A model generated the notes under the pieces. That model was not told the DNA's origin and did no database searches. It saw only the letters and a list, made by a program, of their open reading frames with translations. A stretch of 64,000 nt of DNA from Streptomyces sp. KMM 9044 (GTDB lineage: Bacteria > Actinomycetota > Actinomycetes > Streptomycetales > Streptomycetaceae), in the NCBI RefSeq assembly GCF_024701375.2, contig NZ_CP113910.1:7068001-7132000 (forward strand). The letters run 5' to 3'. Within the stretch, counting starts at the first letter, position 1, and each line of letters opens with the position of its first letter. This document shows positions 51,091 through 61,384 of the stretch, in pieces. Made by a program: the position numbers and the translations under genes.

Positions 51091-51414
51091 TTACCCTTCC
51101 GCCGGGGACCGCCGCTCGACCGTCGGCGGACCACGCCTGACCGCGGTGGCCGGGCGAGGCCGGTCGCCCGTCACCGGACGGGGCCGGTCGTTCCGTTCCT
51201 GCAGGTAAGTGGGGAGACCGGTGCGCAGGTACCGTTCGGCAGCGTCGGCCGCCTCCCGTGCGCAGCGCTTGCCCGTCAGCACACAGAGGGTGTAGCCCGA
51301 GTCCTCGAACGTCGCCCGTACCGTGCGGTCGGTGGGGGCGGCGAGCATCACGCGTTCCCAGGCCCGGTAGCGACGCAACCGCTGGGCGACTTCGGCTCTG
51401 GCGGGTAGCAGCAT
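51091..51414 (-). CDS. DUF5133-family small protein
   Basis: A 107-residue protein of the DUF5133 family found in Streptomyces: MLLPARAEVAQRLRRYRAWE, RATFEDSGYTLCVLTGKRCA and REAADAAERYLRTGLP. The C-terminal 35 residues are Pro/Arg-rich and variable. The start at 51414 gives the conserved N-terminus; the frame is open 37 codons further upstream without family similarity. It ends 73 bases before glgE on the same strand and may share its transcript. Function unknown. Confidence 0.85.
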   Translation of the reverse strand: MLLPARAEVAQRLRRYRAWERVMLAAPTDRTVRATFEDSGYTLCVLTGKRCAREAADAAERYLRTGLPTYLQERNDRPRPVTGDRPRPATAVRRGPPTVERRSPAEG

Positions 51415-51783
51415 GACGCCGTTCACCTTTCCGTGGCTCGTTGGGGAGACGTTCCTTCCGGAGGCCGGGCGGCGGCCGTGCGCGCGGAGGGCGCGGTCCC
51501 GCGACGGCGGTCGAGGGGTCTTCACACATGGTGCATGATCAGTAACCGTGCGTCCTGTTGGGCCTTGGTCCGGTGGGCCGGGCCGGATGGTGTCCGCGGC
51601 CGGTGCGAACTGCGCCCATCCGGTACATCGGTCGCCCCGGTCATGCGCTCGTGTTGCACGGATGGACCAACCCGGTCACGCTGATGGTGACCCAGAAGCG
51701 CCAACCGCTCACATTTCGTGTTCGGGGCTCGTCCCGCAAGGGCGAGGGGAAATCGGGAGCTTCGCGGTGAGGAGCCAACGACG
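51415..51783. other. Divergent promoter spacer
   Basis: A 369-base spacer between the minus-strand DUF5133/glgE unit and the plus-strand GHKL-like/glgX unit. It must hold promoters for both directions. I see no convincing -35/-10 pair, repeat or hairpin in it. Confidence 0.4.
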
Positions 51784-52292
51784 ATGAAGACCGCAGTGCC
51801 CTGCTACTACCACCTCGACGTGGAAGTCGGCCCGGAGCGCGTGGAACAGGTCAGTCGCATTCTGGCCGCCCACCTCCGGCACTGGGACCTGGAGAACCTG
51901 ATGGAACCCGTCTGCCGCGGCACGGAGATGCTGCTGCGCGCCATCGACGAGCACGCCACCGACAAGAGCACGTCGATCGAGATGTGGTGGAACGGCCAGC
52001 ACCTCATCACCGCCGTTGGGGAGTACGACCGTGCTCTGCGCCCCGACCAGGAACTGCGCGGCTGCCTGGAGCACATCGCCGCCAGCAGCGACGGCTGGGG
52101 CTGCTGCGCCACCGCGACCGGCAGCAAGGTCATCTGGTTCTCGCAGCGGGCCCGCGCCGATGAACGCGTCCCGCTCGTGCCGACCGCGCCGGACCCGAGG
52201 GCGAGCGAGGGCCTGGACCTGCCCCGCGTGGTCACCGTCGCCCAGGTGGCCGGCCTGGTGCGTACTCCCGCAGGCCTCCTGGAGGCAGCCCG

Positions 52293-52296
<4 letters not shown>
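51784..52296 (+). CDS. GHKL-like regulatory protein before glgX
   Basis: A 170-residue protein that looks like a diverged RsbW-type ATPase: the helix with LLRAIDEHATDKSTSIEMWW replaces the ELVTNA box, and DGWGCCATATGSKVIWFSQR matches the end of the domain (WG...G.G..VWF). Canonical Asn and Gly residues are changed, so ATP binding is doubtful. Its stop overlaps the glgX GTG (GTGA), so expression is coupled. ATG 51784 follows GAGGAGCC. It is conserved beside glg genes in my recollection of Streptomyces; its role in glycogen control is inference. Confidence 0.7.
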
Positions 52297-54437
<2,141 letters not shown>

Positions 54438-54442
54438 GGGAC

Positions 54443-54482
54443 CCGCGGTCCTCCCGGGGAGGGGCACCCGGGAGGACCGCGG
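54443..54482. terminator. Terminator, 16-bp perfect stem
   Basis: Arms 54443-54458 and 54467-54482 pair perfectly around an eight-base loop just after glgX and before the convergent VOC gene. Should act in both directions. Confidence 0.85.
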
Positions 54483-54499
54483 ACGTCCGGCCGCGAGGG

Positions 54500-55291
54500 T
54501 CAGCGGCCGCGGCGGGCGGTCACCGTGAACAGGGCGCCCTCGTTGTCACACAGCACGGCCTCGTCGTCGCGCAGGGCCACCACACTGCCCCCGTGCCGTT
54601 CGGCGGCGTCGGCACAGACGTCGACGTCCGTCACGGTGAAGTGCACCTGCCAGTGCGGCCGGATCGTGGGATCGGGCGCCGATCCCAGCGCTCCCGACCG
54701 GATGCAGGCGAGTACCTGCTCGTCCCCGCGCAGCACCACCTCGTCGCCCTCGTAGACGACCTCCGTGCGGCTCTCCCCCGTCGCACCCCAGTCGAAGACC
54801 TCGCCGTAGAAGATGGCGGCGTCCAGGGCGTCCCGGGTGTGCAGCCTGATGAAGGAGGGCTGGGAGCGCTGCCAGCTGAGCCAGCCGGTGGACAGCTCGC
54901 CCTCCCACACCCCGAAGGTCGCACCGTCCCGGTCGGCCAGCAGCGCCGCGCGCCCGGGGGGCAGCGAGATCGGGCCGACCGCCAGCGTGCCGCCGCGTTC
55001 CTGCACCCGCGACACCGCCTCGTCCGCACTGCGCGCGGCGAAGTACGGGGTCCAGGCCACGGCCATCCGCCACATGTCGGCGACCGCGGCGACGCCCGCC
55101 ACCGGCGTGCCGTCCTTCAGGGCGAGCCGGAACCGCTCGCCCAGCCGGGCCGGGCGCCACCGCCAGCCGAGGACGGCTCCGTAGAACTCCTCGGTCGTGC
55201 CGAGGTCGCGGCTGGTCAGACTCACCCAGCAGGGCGTCCCGTACACGGAGCGCGTCGAGAAGACGTCCGTCGCACCGGAGGGGGAGGGCAT
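54500..55291 (-). CDS. VOC protein with two glyoxalase-like domains
   Basis: A 263-residue protein of two VOC modules. Module 1: YGTPCWVSLTSRDLGTTEEF and YGAVLGWRWRPA, with AALLADRDGATFGVWEG at its end. Module 2: SQPSFIRLHTRDALDAAIFY and VTDVDVCADAAERHGGSVVA. The family includes dioxygenases, glyoxalases and antibiotic-binding proteins; the function here is unknown. ATG 55291 gives MPSPSGATDVFS; an in-frame GTG at 55306 is an alternative, and neither has a good ribosome site. Confidence 0.85.
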   Translation of the reverse strand: MPSPSGATDVFSTRSVYGTPCWVSLTSRDLGTTEEFYGAVLGWRWRPARLGERFRLALKDGTPVAGVAAVADMWRMAVAWTPYFAARSADEAVSRVQERGGTLAVGPISLPPGRAALLADRDGATFGVWEGELSTGWLSWQRSQPSFIRLHTRDALDAAIFYGEVFDWGATGESRTEVVYEGDEVVLRGDEQVLACIRSGALGSAPDPTIRPHWQVHFTVTDVDVCADAAERHGGSVVALRDDEAVLCDNEGALFTVTARRGR

Positions 55292-55558
55292 GTCGTGGTT
55301 CGTCACAGTCGCGTCCCGATCGCTGATCTCGTCGGCCTGGCAGGCACCCGTGGACTCCAGTGTCCGGCCTGTAGTGCTCCGGGCGCCTGCCGAGTACCCC
55401 GGCGGTGGTACCCGGACCCACGTGGAGGCGGCCCGCGGACACCCCCGGTGGCACAGGACGGGACGAGTGACGACGATGGAGGAGCCGGACACCCGCCGAA
55501 GGCCCCAGGACACGGGTGCGGGCGGAGCGGGAGAGGTACACCGGACCCGGAGGTGACC

Positions 55559-55891
55559 ATGCCCACGGACGGGGAAGCGGACCGGATTCTTCAGCTGGAG
55601 GAAGAGGTGCAGCAGTTGAAGGAGGCGGTCGTCTCGCACGCGGTGGTGGACCAGGCGATCGGTGTGATCGTCGTCCTCGGGAGGGTGTCGCCCGACCAGG
55701 GGTGGACGGTACTGAGGGAGGTCTCCCAGCACACCAACGTCAAGCTCCGCGACATCGCCGGGACGATCGTGGCCTGGGGACGCACCGGTGTGCTGCCGCC
55801 TGGAATCCGGGTGGAGCTGGAGAGGACCCTGGACCGGTTCAGCCGGACTCCGTCCGCAGTTCCTCGCGCACCTGGGCGAAACAACTGCTGA
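55559..55891 (+). CDS. ANTAR-domain RNA-binding antiterminator
   Basis: A 110-residue stand-alone ANTAR protein: an N-terminal coiled-coil (RILQLEEEVQQLKEAVVSHA, residues 10-28) continues into the three-helix ANTAR domain (VVDQAIGVIVVLGRVSPDQG, WTVLREVSQHTNVKLRDIAG). ANTAR domains bind paired RNA hairpins to prevent termination, and usually form dimers. There is no receiver or GAF domain, so a signal must come otherwise. The start has GGAGG five bases upstream. Its 3' end overlaps the convergent sigma-factor gene by 53 bases. Confidence 0.88.
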   Translation: MPTDGEADRILQLEEEVQQLKEAVVSHAVVDQAIGVIVVLGRVSPDQGWTVLREVSQHTNVKLRDIAGTIVAWGRTGVLPPGIRVELERTLDRFSRTPSAVPRAPGRNNC

Positions 55892-56633
55892 GCAGCCGGG
55901 ACACATGCATCTGCGAGATACCGAGCAGTTCCGCGATGCTGCTCTGCGTCATGCCCCGGAAGAACCGCAGGTAGAGGATGAGCCGCTCGCGCTCCGGAAG
56001 CGCCTCGAGGCAGGGACGGACCGCCACCCGGTCGACGACCGTGTCGTAGGCGGGGTCCGGGCCGCCGAGCGAGTCCCCGAGCGCGTACCCGTCCGTGCCC
56101 GGCATCTCCGCCTCCAGCGACAGCGCGGTGAAGCACTCCAGGGCCTCCGTACCGGTGCGCACCTCGTCCTCGGTGAGCTGCGCGTACGCGGCGATCTCGG
56201 CGGTCGTCGGGGCCCGGCCGGGAGCGGTCTGCGCCAGTTCCTTGGCGGCGTGCCGCACCCGGTTGCGCAGGTCCTGGACCCGGCGCGGCACGTGCAGGGT
56301 CCACATGTGGTCACGGAAGTGGCGCTTGACCTCCCCGGTGACGGTCGGTACAGCGTACGCCTCGAAGGCGGTGCCGCGCGCCGGATCGTAGTGGTCGACG
56401 GCCTTGACCAGGCCCAGGGCCGCCACCTGGTACAGATCCTCCAGCGCCTCACCGCGCCCGCGGAAGCGGACGGCGATCCGCTCGGCCATGGGCAGCCAGG
56501 AACGGACGAGCCCGTCCCGCAGTGCCTTGCGCTCGGGGCCCTCCGGGAGCCGGGCGAGGCGGACGAAGTCCTGGGCGGTGTCCGGGGCGTCGTGGTGGGG
56601 ATGCGGCTTCGTGGTGCTGCCGGCGATACGCAT
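55839..56633 (-). CDS. sigG: SigB/SigF-family sigma factor (SigG-like)
   Basis: A 264-residue SigB-subfamily sigma factor with a short N-terminus. Region 2: DLYQVAALGLVKAVDHYDPA, AFEAYAVPTVTGEVKRHFRD. Region 3: LHVPRRVQDLRNRVRHAAKE. Region 4: RGMTQSSIAELLGISQMHVS. ATG 56633 follows GGGAGG at eight bases. The 3' end overlaps the convergent ANTAR gene, giving potential antisense interference. The symbol is by position relative to S. coelicolor sigG (SCO7341), from memory; the family call is firm. Confidence 0.92.
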   Translation of the reverse strand: MRIAGSTTKPHPHHDAPDTAQDFVRLARLPEGPERKALRDGLVRSWLPMAERIAVRFRGRGEALEDLYQVAALGLVKAVDHYDPARGTAFEAYAVPTVTGEVKRHFRDHMWTLHVPRRVQDLRNRVRHAAKELAQTAPGRAPTTAEIAAYAQLTEDEVRTGTEALECFTALSLEAEMPGTDGYALGDSLGGPDPAYDTVVDRVAVRPCLEALPERERLILYLRFFRGMTQSSIAELLGISQMHVSRLLSSCFAQVREELRTESG

Positions 56634-57171
56634 GTCGCGCACCTCCCTGAGCAGGTGCCGGGTGGACGGGCACCGTGGGAGCGCGGACTCGGACCACACG
56701 GAGGAGACCCGGGGCGGCGAGCCGGTTCCCACGGTCGTGCCTCCGGTCCGAAGCACTGAATCTCCCATTCCCCCGCGCCGACACGATGAAACGGTTTCCC
56801 GAATTCTGCGCGGGGAGCGGTCCCGGGATTCCAGGAATCGCATGTTGTGGAATCGAGGGAATTCGGTGCGTGAAATTCCGGAGGGCGGCCGGGAACATGG
56901 CGCCGGTGGGAACGCGCCGCGGAGCGGCGGTACGGGCCGCGCCCGCTTCGGCCCGGTGATCGCCGGGCCGGGCGCGGCGATCACCGTGGACGACGTGATG
57001 TGCGGCACGCCGCCGCGCGGCCCGGTGCGGCAGGTCCGGCGGATCGTGCCAGCGCAGCGCTTGATCGGCGGCTGCCGGGGACGAAGTGCCTGACCACGGC
57101 GTATTCCGCTCATTTGACAGCGCGCAGAGCCCACAGATAGGAAGCAGCGACAGAAGTCGAGAGGGTGCACC
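56634..57171. other. Long spacer with hairpin and promoter
   Basis: A 538-base stretch with no recognisable gene between the divergent sigma factor and the next plus-strand gene. It holds an 11-bp perfect hairpin (56954-56964 with 56976-56986, 11-base loop) and a sigma70-type promoter at 57114-57143. The left part is the long leader or promoter region of the sigma gene. Confidence 0.6.
57114..57143 (+). promoter_or_regulatory. Sigma70 (HrdB-type) promoter
   Basis: TTGACA at 57114-57119 and TAGGAA at 57138-57143 are separated by 18 bases, close to consensus, and end 28 bases before the next gene's GTG. It is the clearest vegetative promoter in the window. Confidence 0.7.
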
Positions 57172-57693
57172 GTGTACGAGCCGAACGTGGTCGGGGACTG
57201 GCAGGAGTACGACGAACATGCCGGCCTGCGGGTTCGCGTCCACCGTCTGGAATCGGGAGAGCCGCCCCGGGGACGGGACGACGCCGCTGGAGGGCTGGCG
57301 TACTTCAGCGTTCGCGTGACCGTGGAGAACCGCGGCGAGCGGAACATCGGAATTCATCTCGAGGACGGCCAGATCGACGTACGGATCGGTCCTGAGGGGG
57401 AGAGCGCCTTCCTCGACTGGCGCAACTCGCAGTTCATCGAGGGATTCGACGTCTATCCGCTGCGCCGCGCCACCGCCGTGCTCTACGCGGCCGCCCCCGA
57501 GGCGTCCCTGAGCCATGTCGACGTGCAGGTGCAGCTGCGGGTCGACGAGGAGTGGACCGGCCGTCGCCTGTGGTCCGGCGGCATCGGCGCGCACGAGGGG
57601 GCCGCCGGGACCCCGTCGGGCGGGGTCCGGGAAGGCCTCGCGCAGCAGATCGGCGTGTTCCTCCAGGAGCAGGCCGAGGAGGGCAGCGCCTGA
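57172..57693 (+). CDS. Hypothetical protein, beta-sandwich-like
   Basis: A 173-residue soluble protein without signal peptide. The central part (ALAYFSVRVTVENRGERNIG-like strand pattern, then VRIGPEGESAFLDWRNSQFI) alternates hydrophobic residues like an Ig-type or DUF4352-like beta sandwich; residues 130-173 are a Gly/Glu-rich tail. I cannot assign a function. GTG 57172 is supported by GAGAGG upstream and by a near-consensus promoter. It is convergent with hemC. Confidence 0.75.
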   Translation: MYEPNVVGDWQEYDEHAGLRVRVHRLESGEPPRGRDDAAGGLAYFSVRVTVENRGERNIGIHLEDGQIDVRIGPEGESAFLDWRNSQFIEGFDVYPLRRATAVLYAAAPEASLSHVDVQVQLRVDEEWTGRRLWSGGIGAHEGAAGTPSGGVREGLAQQIGVFLQEQAEEGSA

Positions 57694-57700
57694 ACCGGCG

Positions 57701-58636
57701 TCAGTGTGGGATGCCGTCGATGATCTCGCGGGCGCCCTGACGCAGCAGGGCAACGGCGACCGAGGTGCCGAGTGTCGCCGGGTCCAGCCGGCCGGCCCAC
57801 TCGTGGGCGTTCAGCCGCACCTTGCCGTCCGGGGTGAAGACACAGGCCCGCAGAGACAGTTCGCCGCTCCGGTCGGTCTGCGCGTACCCGGCGATCGGGC
57901 TGTTGCAGTGTCCCTGCAGCACATGCAGGAACATGCGCTCGGCGGTGGCCTCCCGATGCGTGCCCGGATGGCCGAGGACGCTGACCGCGTCGATGAGGGA
58001 CGTGTCGTCCTGGCGGCACTGGAGCGCGAGGATGCCCGCGCCGACGGGCGGCATCATCGTCTCGGGGGAGAGGACCTCGCTGATCACGTCGCGGCGGTCG
58101 ATGCGCTCCAGACCGGAGACCGCGAGCAGTAGCGCGTCCGCCTCACCGGCGGCGAGCTTCGCCAGCCGCCGGTTGGCATTGCCGCGGAACGGGACGCACT
58201 CGAGGTGCGGATGGGAGGTGGCCAGCTGCGCGACGCGGCGCACCGAGGAGGTGCCGATCCTGGCCCCCGCCGGCAACTCGTCCAGGGTGAGTCCGTCCAG
58301 GTGCACGAGGGCGTCACGGACGTCGTCCCGCTCCAGGAACGCGGCGAACACGGTGCCCGCGGGGAGCGGGCGGTCGGCGGGCACGTCCTTGACGCAGTGC
58401 ACCGCGAGGTCCGCCTCGCCGGCCAGCAGCGCGGCGTCGACCTCCTTGGTGAACGCTCCCTTGCCCTCCACCTGCGACAGATCGCCCAGCCACTTGTCGC
58501 CGGTGGTCCGCACGGGGACGACCTCGGTGCGCACACCGGGCAGGGCGTCGGTCAACTCGGCCCGGACACGCTCCACCTGGGCGAGCGCCATGGGTGAGTC
58601 GCGGGAGACGACACGGATCAGTTCGGGGACGGACAT
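57701..58636 (-). CDS. hemC: Porphobilinogen deaminase (hydroxymethylbilane synthase)
   Basis: A 311-residue HemC, normal length. Catalytic Asp84 ([10 protein letters not shown]), substrate-binding [14 protein letters not shown] and [16 protein letters not shown], and the dipyrromethane cofactor Cys244 ([12 protein letters not shown]) are present. It assembles four porphobilinogens to hydroxymethylbilane for heme, siroheme and corrinoids. The start at 58636 gives [11 protein letters not shown]. No other hem genes are near, so it is probably an extra copy of the main hem-operon gene. Confidence 0.95.
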   Translation of the reverse strand: MSVPELIRVVSRDSPMALAQVERVRAELTDALPGVRTEVVPVRTTGDKWLGDLSQVEGKGAFTKEVDAALLAGEADLAVHCVKDVPADRPLPAGTVFAAFLERDDVRDALVHLDGLTLDELPAGARIGTSSVRRVAQLATSHPHLECVPFRGNANRRLAKLAAGEADALLLAVSGLERIDRRDVISEVLSPETMMPPVGAGILALQCRQDDTSLIDAVSVLGHPGTHREATAERMFLHVLQGHCNSPIAGYAQTDRSGELSLRACVFTPDGKVRLNAHEWAGRLDPATLGTSVAVALLRQGAREIIDGIPH

Positions 58637-58779
58637 GGCGACACGATAGACCCTCTGGCGCGGATGCCGGCGCGGGGCGGGCCGGTTCGGGAGCCCGGGC
58701 CGCGGATGCGGCCGGACTCCCTTCGTCACATGGCCAGGTGATGCTCGGTCAAGTATTCGGAACCGGAGAGGGGCCGGAA

Positions 58780-59556
58780 TCAGGCGTTCGGGTCGAACGG
58801 GATGCCCGAAGGCTTCGCCGCGGCGAGGTGGGAGGCGAAACTCCCGTCCTTGAGACCGAAGTTGGCGCTGCCGAAGTTGTGCTGGACGAGCTTGTCGCGC
58901 AGCCCGGCCGGATAGCCGTTCCAGCCGACCAGCGGCGGGTACTGCCAGGTGCCCTTGTGGTTCTCCGGCGGTTCGTCACCCGCGCTCGCGAGCCGGAAGC
59001 AGTGCGTGCTGATGCCGTCCTTGTGGTACACGATCTTCGGGTGTGTTCCCTCGAAGCGGACCGCCGACCTGGCGTGGATCGAGAACGTGCCGTGGTTGGA
59101 GGTCGAGACGTACTGGGCCGTGTCGTTCTGCACCCACACCACGACATGTTCCCAGTCGTGGCGGTGGCCGCCGAGGCTGACGCCCGGCAGCGCCTGGTCC
59201 TTCTCGAAGTACAGGGCGTAGACGATGGCGCACCAGCCGTTGTTGCACTTCGAGCGCGAGTAGCCGTTGGTGCTGTCCAGGTCCGGGGCGTCACGGCAGT
59301 TGCCGTTGAGGGCACCCGTCGGGTTGAGACCGGGGTTGATCGCGCCGTCCGGGCCGATCGCGGGGGTGGGGTAGCATCCGTCGGTGTCGTAGTCGTAGGC
59401 GGGCTGGAACGTCCGGTCGAGGGAGTCGGCGCCGGCCGGCAGGGCCGGCGGCGGTGCGGCGAAGGCGGCGGCGGGAAAGGCGATGACGAAGGCGAAGGCG
59501 CCGGCGAGACCGGCCAGCCATCTCCTGCGATGTGTTCGGAACGTGCTCGACGACAC
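58780..59556 (-). CDS. Secreted NPP1 (necrosis-inducing-like) protein
   Basis: A 258-residue secreted protein of the NPP1/NLP family. A Sec signal peptide ([20 protein letters not shown], cleavage near residue 33, AFA-AP) is followed by the family heptapeptide region [14 protein letters not shown], whose Asp/His/Glu residues bind the metal needed for toxicity in plant-pathogen members. Two Cys pairs are plausible disulfides. GTG 59556 follows GAGGAGGAC. In saprophytic Streptomyces the target is unknown; toxin activity on plants is not implied. Confidence 0.88.
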   Translation of the reverse strand: MSSSTFRTHRRRWLAGLAGAFAFVIAFPAAAFAAPPPALPAGADSLDRTFQPAYDYDTDGCYPTPAIGPDGAINPGLNPTGALNGNCRDAPDLDSTNGYSRSKCNNGWCAIVYALYFEKDQALPGVSLGGHRHDWEHVVVWVQNDTAQYVSTSNHGTFSIHARSAVRFEGTHPKIVYHKDGISTHCFRLASAGDEPPENHKGTWQYPPLVGWNGYPAGLRDKLVQHNFGSANFGLKDGSFASHLAAAKPSGIPFDPNA

Positions 59557-59821
59557 TGCGTCCTCCTCGGAATGCGGGCGTATCCCAACGACTGCGGGGG
59601 CGAGGGGCGTTCAGCATCGCGGCTGGGCGCGTCCATGCCAAGACTGCATGGGCGTACTGATGGTGAAGCGCCGCCCAACACTCGTGAAGCCGTCGCCGGA
59701 TCACTCCACGCCGTCCGGAATGCCGGTGCCCGTATGTTCCGGCGCGCGCCGTGCCCCGCGGTTTCACCCGAAAGGCGTCCGCCGGGGGCGGACGGAGCGG
59801 CATGCTCCGCGCGCCTGGGTA
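59557..59821. other. Intergenic stretch
   Basis: Spacer between the divergent NPP1 and MarR genes (302 bases in all with the MarR promoter). No gene, hairpin or repeat is evident here. Confidence 0.45.
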
Positions 59822-59825
59822 TTGA

Positions 59826-59852
59826 TTGAGTTACGCAACGAGGTGGTAAAGT
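59826..59852 (+). promoter_or_regulatory. Promoter of leaderless marR-like gene
   Basis: TAAAGT at 59847-59852 is followed by six bases and then the ATG at 59859, which places the transcription start at the A of ATG. TTGAGT at 59826-59831 is a candidate -35 with a short 15-base spacer; TTGATT at 59822-59827 gives 19. The AT-rich TTGATTGAGTTACG stretch stands out from the GC-rich surroundings. Confidence 0.5.
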
Positions 59853-59858
59853 GGGCGC

Positions 59859-60380
59859 ATGCACGCATCCTCGATCCCCGACGTCCCCGCCTCACCGGAA
59901 GTGGCCGAGATCGAGCGGGCACTCATGCGCGTCACCTATCTGGGCTCCCGCGCCCGCCGGCACGAACGTCTGATGGCCCTGGCGGGCGTCCCCCTGGACC
60001 GAGCCGCCGTCGCGCTGCTGCGGCAGGTGGCCGACACCGAACCGCTGCGGCCGGGCGAACTGGCCGCCCGCCTGGGCGTGGAGGCGTCGCACGTCACCCG
60101 CACCGTGCAGCAACTGCAGAAGTCCGGTCACGTCACCCGGGTCCCGGACCCCGACGACCGCCGCGCCCACCGCGTCCAACTCACCGAGGCGGGCCGGGAG
60201 GCCATCACCCGCATCCGTGTGGTCGGGGCGCGGGCCATGCAGAGGGCCCTGTCGGACTGGTCCCCGGCGGAACTGCGTCAGCTCGCCACGCTCTTCCACC
60301 GCATGGTCGACGACTTCCTCGCACACGCCGCCGAAGAAGAAGCGGAACCGCGCGGCGGCACCCCCGCCGGAGCCGTCTGA
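59859..60380 (+). CDS. MarR-family regulator
   Basis: A 173-residue MarR-type winged-helix regulator. The DNA-binding domain reads LRPGELAARLGVEASHVTRT and VQQLQKSGHVTRVPDPDDRR, with flanking dimerisation helices. The transcript appears leaderless, as there is no ribosome site and a -10 box ends six bases before the ATG. A DoxX/peroxiredoxin pair follows 74 bases later on the same strand behind a separate palindrome and may be its target. The inducer is unknown. Confidence 0.92.
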   Translation: MHASSIPDVPASPEVAEIERALMRVTYLGSRARRHERLMALAGVPLDRAAVALLRQVADTEPLRPGELAARLGVEASHVTRTVQQLQKSGHVTRVPDPDDRRAHRVQLTEAGREAITRIRVVGARAMQRALSDWSPAELRQLATLFHRMVDDFLAHAAEEEAEPRGGTPAGAV

Positions 60381-60409
60381 CATACTCCCGCCCCGGCGAC
60401 CCCTCGTAC

Positions 60410-60423
60410 TTACCGTCCGGTAA
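60410..60423. promoter_or_regulatory. Palindromic candidate operator
   Basis: TTACCG-TC-CGGTAA is a perfect palindrome with a two-base centre, 31 bases upstream of the DoxX-like start codon. Likely a repressor site; TetR and MarR proteins both bind such sequences. Confidence 0.5.
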
Positions 60424-60454
60424 TGTCGCGTGGCAGGCCACTGGAGGAGGAACC

Positions 60455-60835
60455 GTGTCACGGTCCGATCGCTCACCCCTGCTGCTCGCCGGCCTGCTGG
60501 CCGCCGCGGGCACCGCGCATTTCGCCGCCCCGCGCCAGTTCGACCACATCGTGCCGCGCTCCCTGCCGGGCTCGCCCCGGACCTGGACTTATGTCAGCGG
60601 CGCCGCCGAACTCGCGCTGGCTGCCGGGGTGGCGCTGCCGCAGACCCGCAGGGCCGCCGCACTGGCCACGGCCGCCTTCTTCGTCGGGGTGTTCCCCGCC
60701 AACGTGAAGATGGCCGTCGACTGGCGCCGCCGCCCCGCCCCGCAGCGGGCAGCCGCCTGGGGGCGGCTGCCCCTCCAGCTGCCGCTGGTGCTGTGGGCGC
60801 GGGGCGTCGCCAGGGGCGCGGAGGGCATGTCGTGA
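60455..60835 (+). CDS. DoxX-like membrane protein
   Basis: A 126-residue membrane protein with about four hydrophobic segments: LLLAGLLAAAGTAHFAAPRQ, VSGAAELALAAGVALP, AALATAAFFVGVFPANVKMA and LPLQLPLVLWARGVA. It matches the DoxX/MauE-type family, often linked to thiol-redox or oxidative-stress proteins. The GTG at 60455 follows GGAGGAGG. Its stop overlaps the peroxiredoxin start (GTGA), so the two are coupled. Confidence 0.85.
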   Translation: MSRSDRSPLLLAGLLAAAGTAHFAAPRQFDHIVPRSLPGSPRTWTYVSGAAELALAAGVALPQTRRAAALATAAFFVGVFPANVKMAVDWRRRPAPQRAAAWGRLPLQLPLVLWARGVARGAEGMS

Positions 60836-61299
60836 GCGGGAGTCCGGGCAGGGGCGACACGGTTGAGGACTTCGCTCTGCCGGACGGGACGGGCGCCGTC
60901 CGCAAGCTGTCGGAACTGCTGGCCGGGGGACCCGTGGTGCTGTTCTTCTATCCGGCCGCACTGAGCGCCGGCTGCACCGCGCAGGCCTGCCGCTTCCGTG
61001 ACCTGGCCGCCGAGTTCGCGGCGGCCGGCGCACGGCCGGTCGGCATCAGCGGTGACGCCGTGGAACGGCAGGCGGAGTTCGCCGGGCGGCACTCGCTCGG
61101 CATGCCCCTGTTGTCCGACGCCGACGGCGCCGTCCGTGAGCGGTTCGGGGTGAAGCGAGGCATCTCCCTGGCGCCGACCAAGCGTGTCACCTTCGTCATC
61201 GGGCAGGACCGCACCGTCCTCGAGATCGTGCGCAGCGAGCTGCGGATGAACGTGCACGCCGACCGCGCGCTCGCCGCACTCCGTGACCACCGGGCGTGA
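60832..61299 (+). CDS. Peroxiredoxin, BCP/PrxQ type
   Basis: A 155-residue atypical 2-Cys peroxiredoxin of the bacterioferritin comigratory protein group. The peroxidatic Cys48 and resolving Cys53 are in AGCTAQACRF; the upstream LFFYPAALS matches the active-site Pro/Thr region with a shift. It reduces peroxides using thioredoxin-type donors. The GTG start overlaps the DoxX stop by four bases, so membrane and peroxidase proteins are co-produced. The terminator at 61315 follows. Confidence 0.92.
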   Translation: MSGSPGRGDTVEDFALPDGTGAVRKLSELLAGGPVVLFFYPAALSAGCTAQACRFRDLAAEFAAAGARPVGISGDAVERQAEFAGRHSLGMPLLSDADGAVRERFGVKRGISLAPTKRVTFVIGQDRTVLEIVRSELRMNVHADRALAALRDHRA

Positions 61300-61314
61300 T
61301 CCGCACCTGACGGG

Positions 61315-61373
61315 CGACGGGAGCACGGCCCACGGCCGGGCCCCGCGTGCGGTCGTGGGCCGTGCTCCCGTCG
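61315..61373. terminator. Bidirectional terminator, perfect 20-bp stem
   Basis: Arms 61315-61334 and 61354-61373 are perfectly complementary around a 19-base loop. It separates the convergent peroxiredoxin and aldo-keto reductase genes. Confidence 0.85.
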
Positions 61374-61384
61374 GGAGGCGGCGG

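Noticed and set aside
58780..59556. Interpretation of the NPP1 protein as a plant virulence factor
   Set aside because: The family motif alone does not show toxicity, and nothing else in the window suggests pathogenicity.
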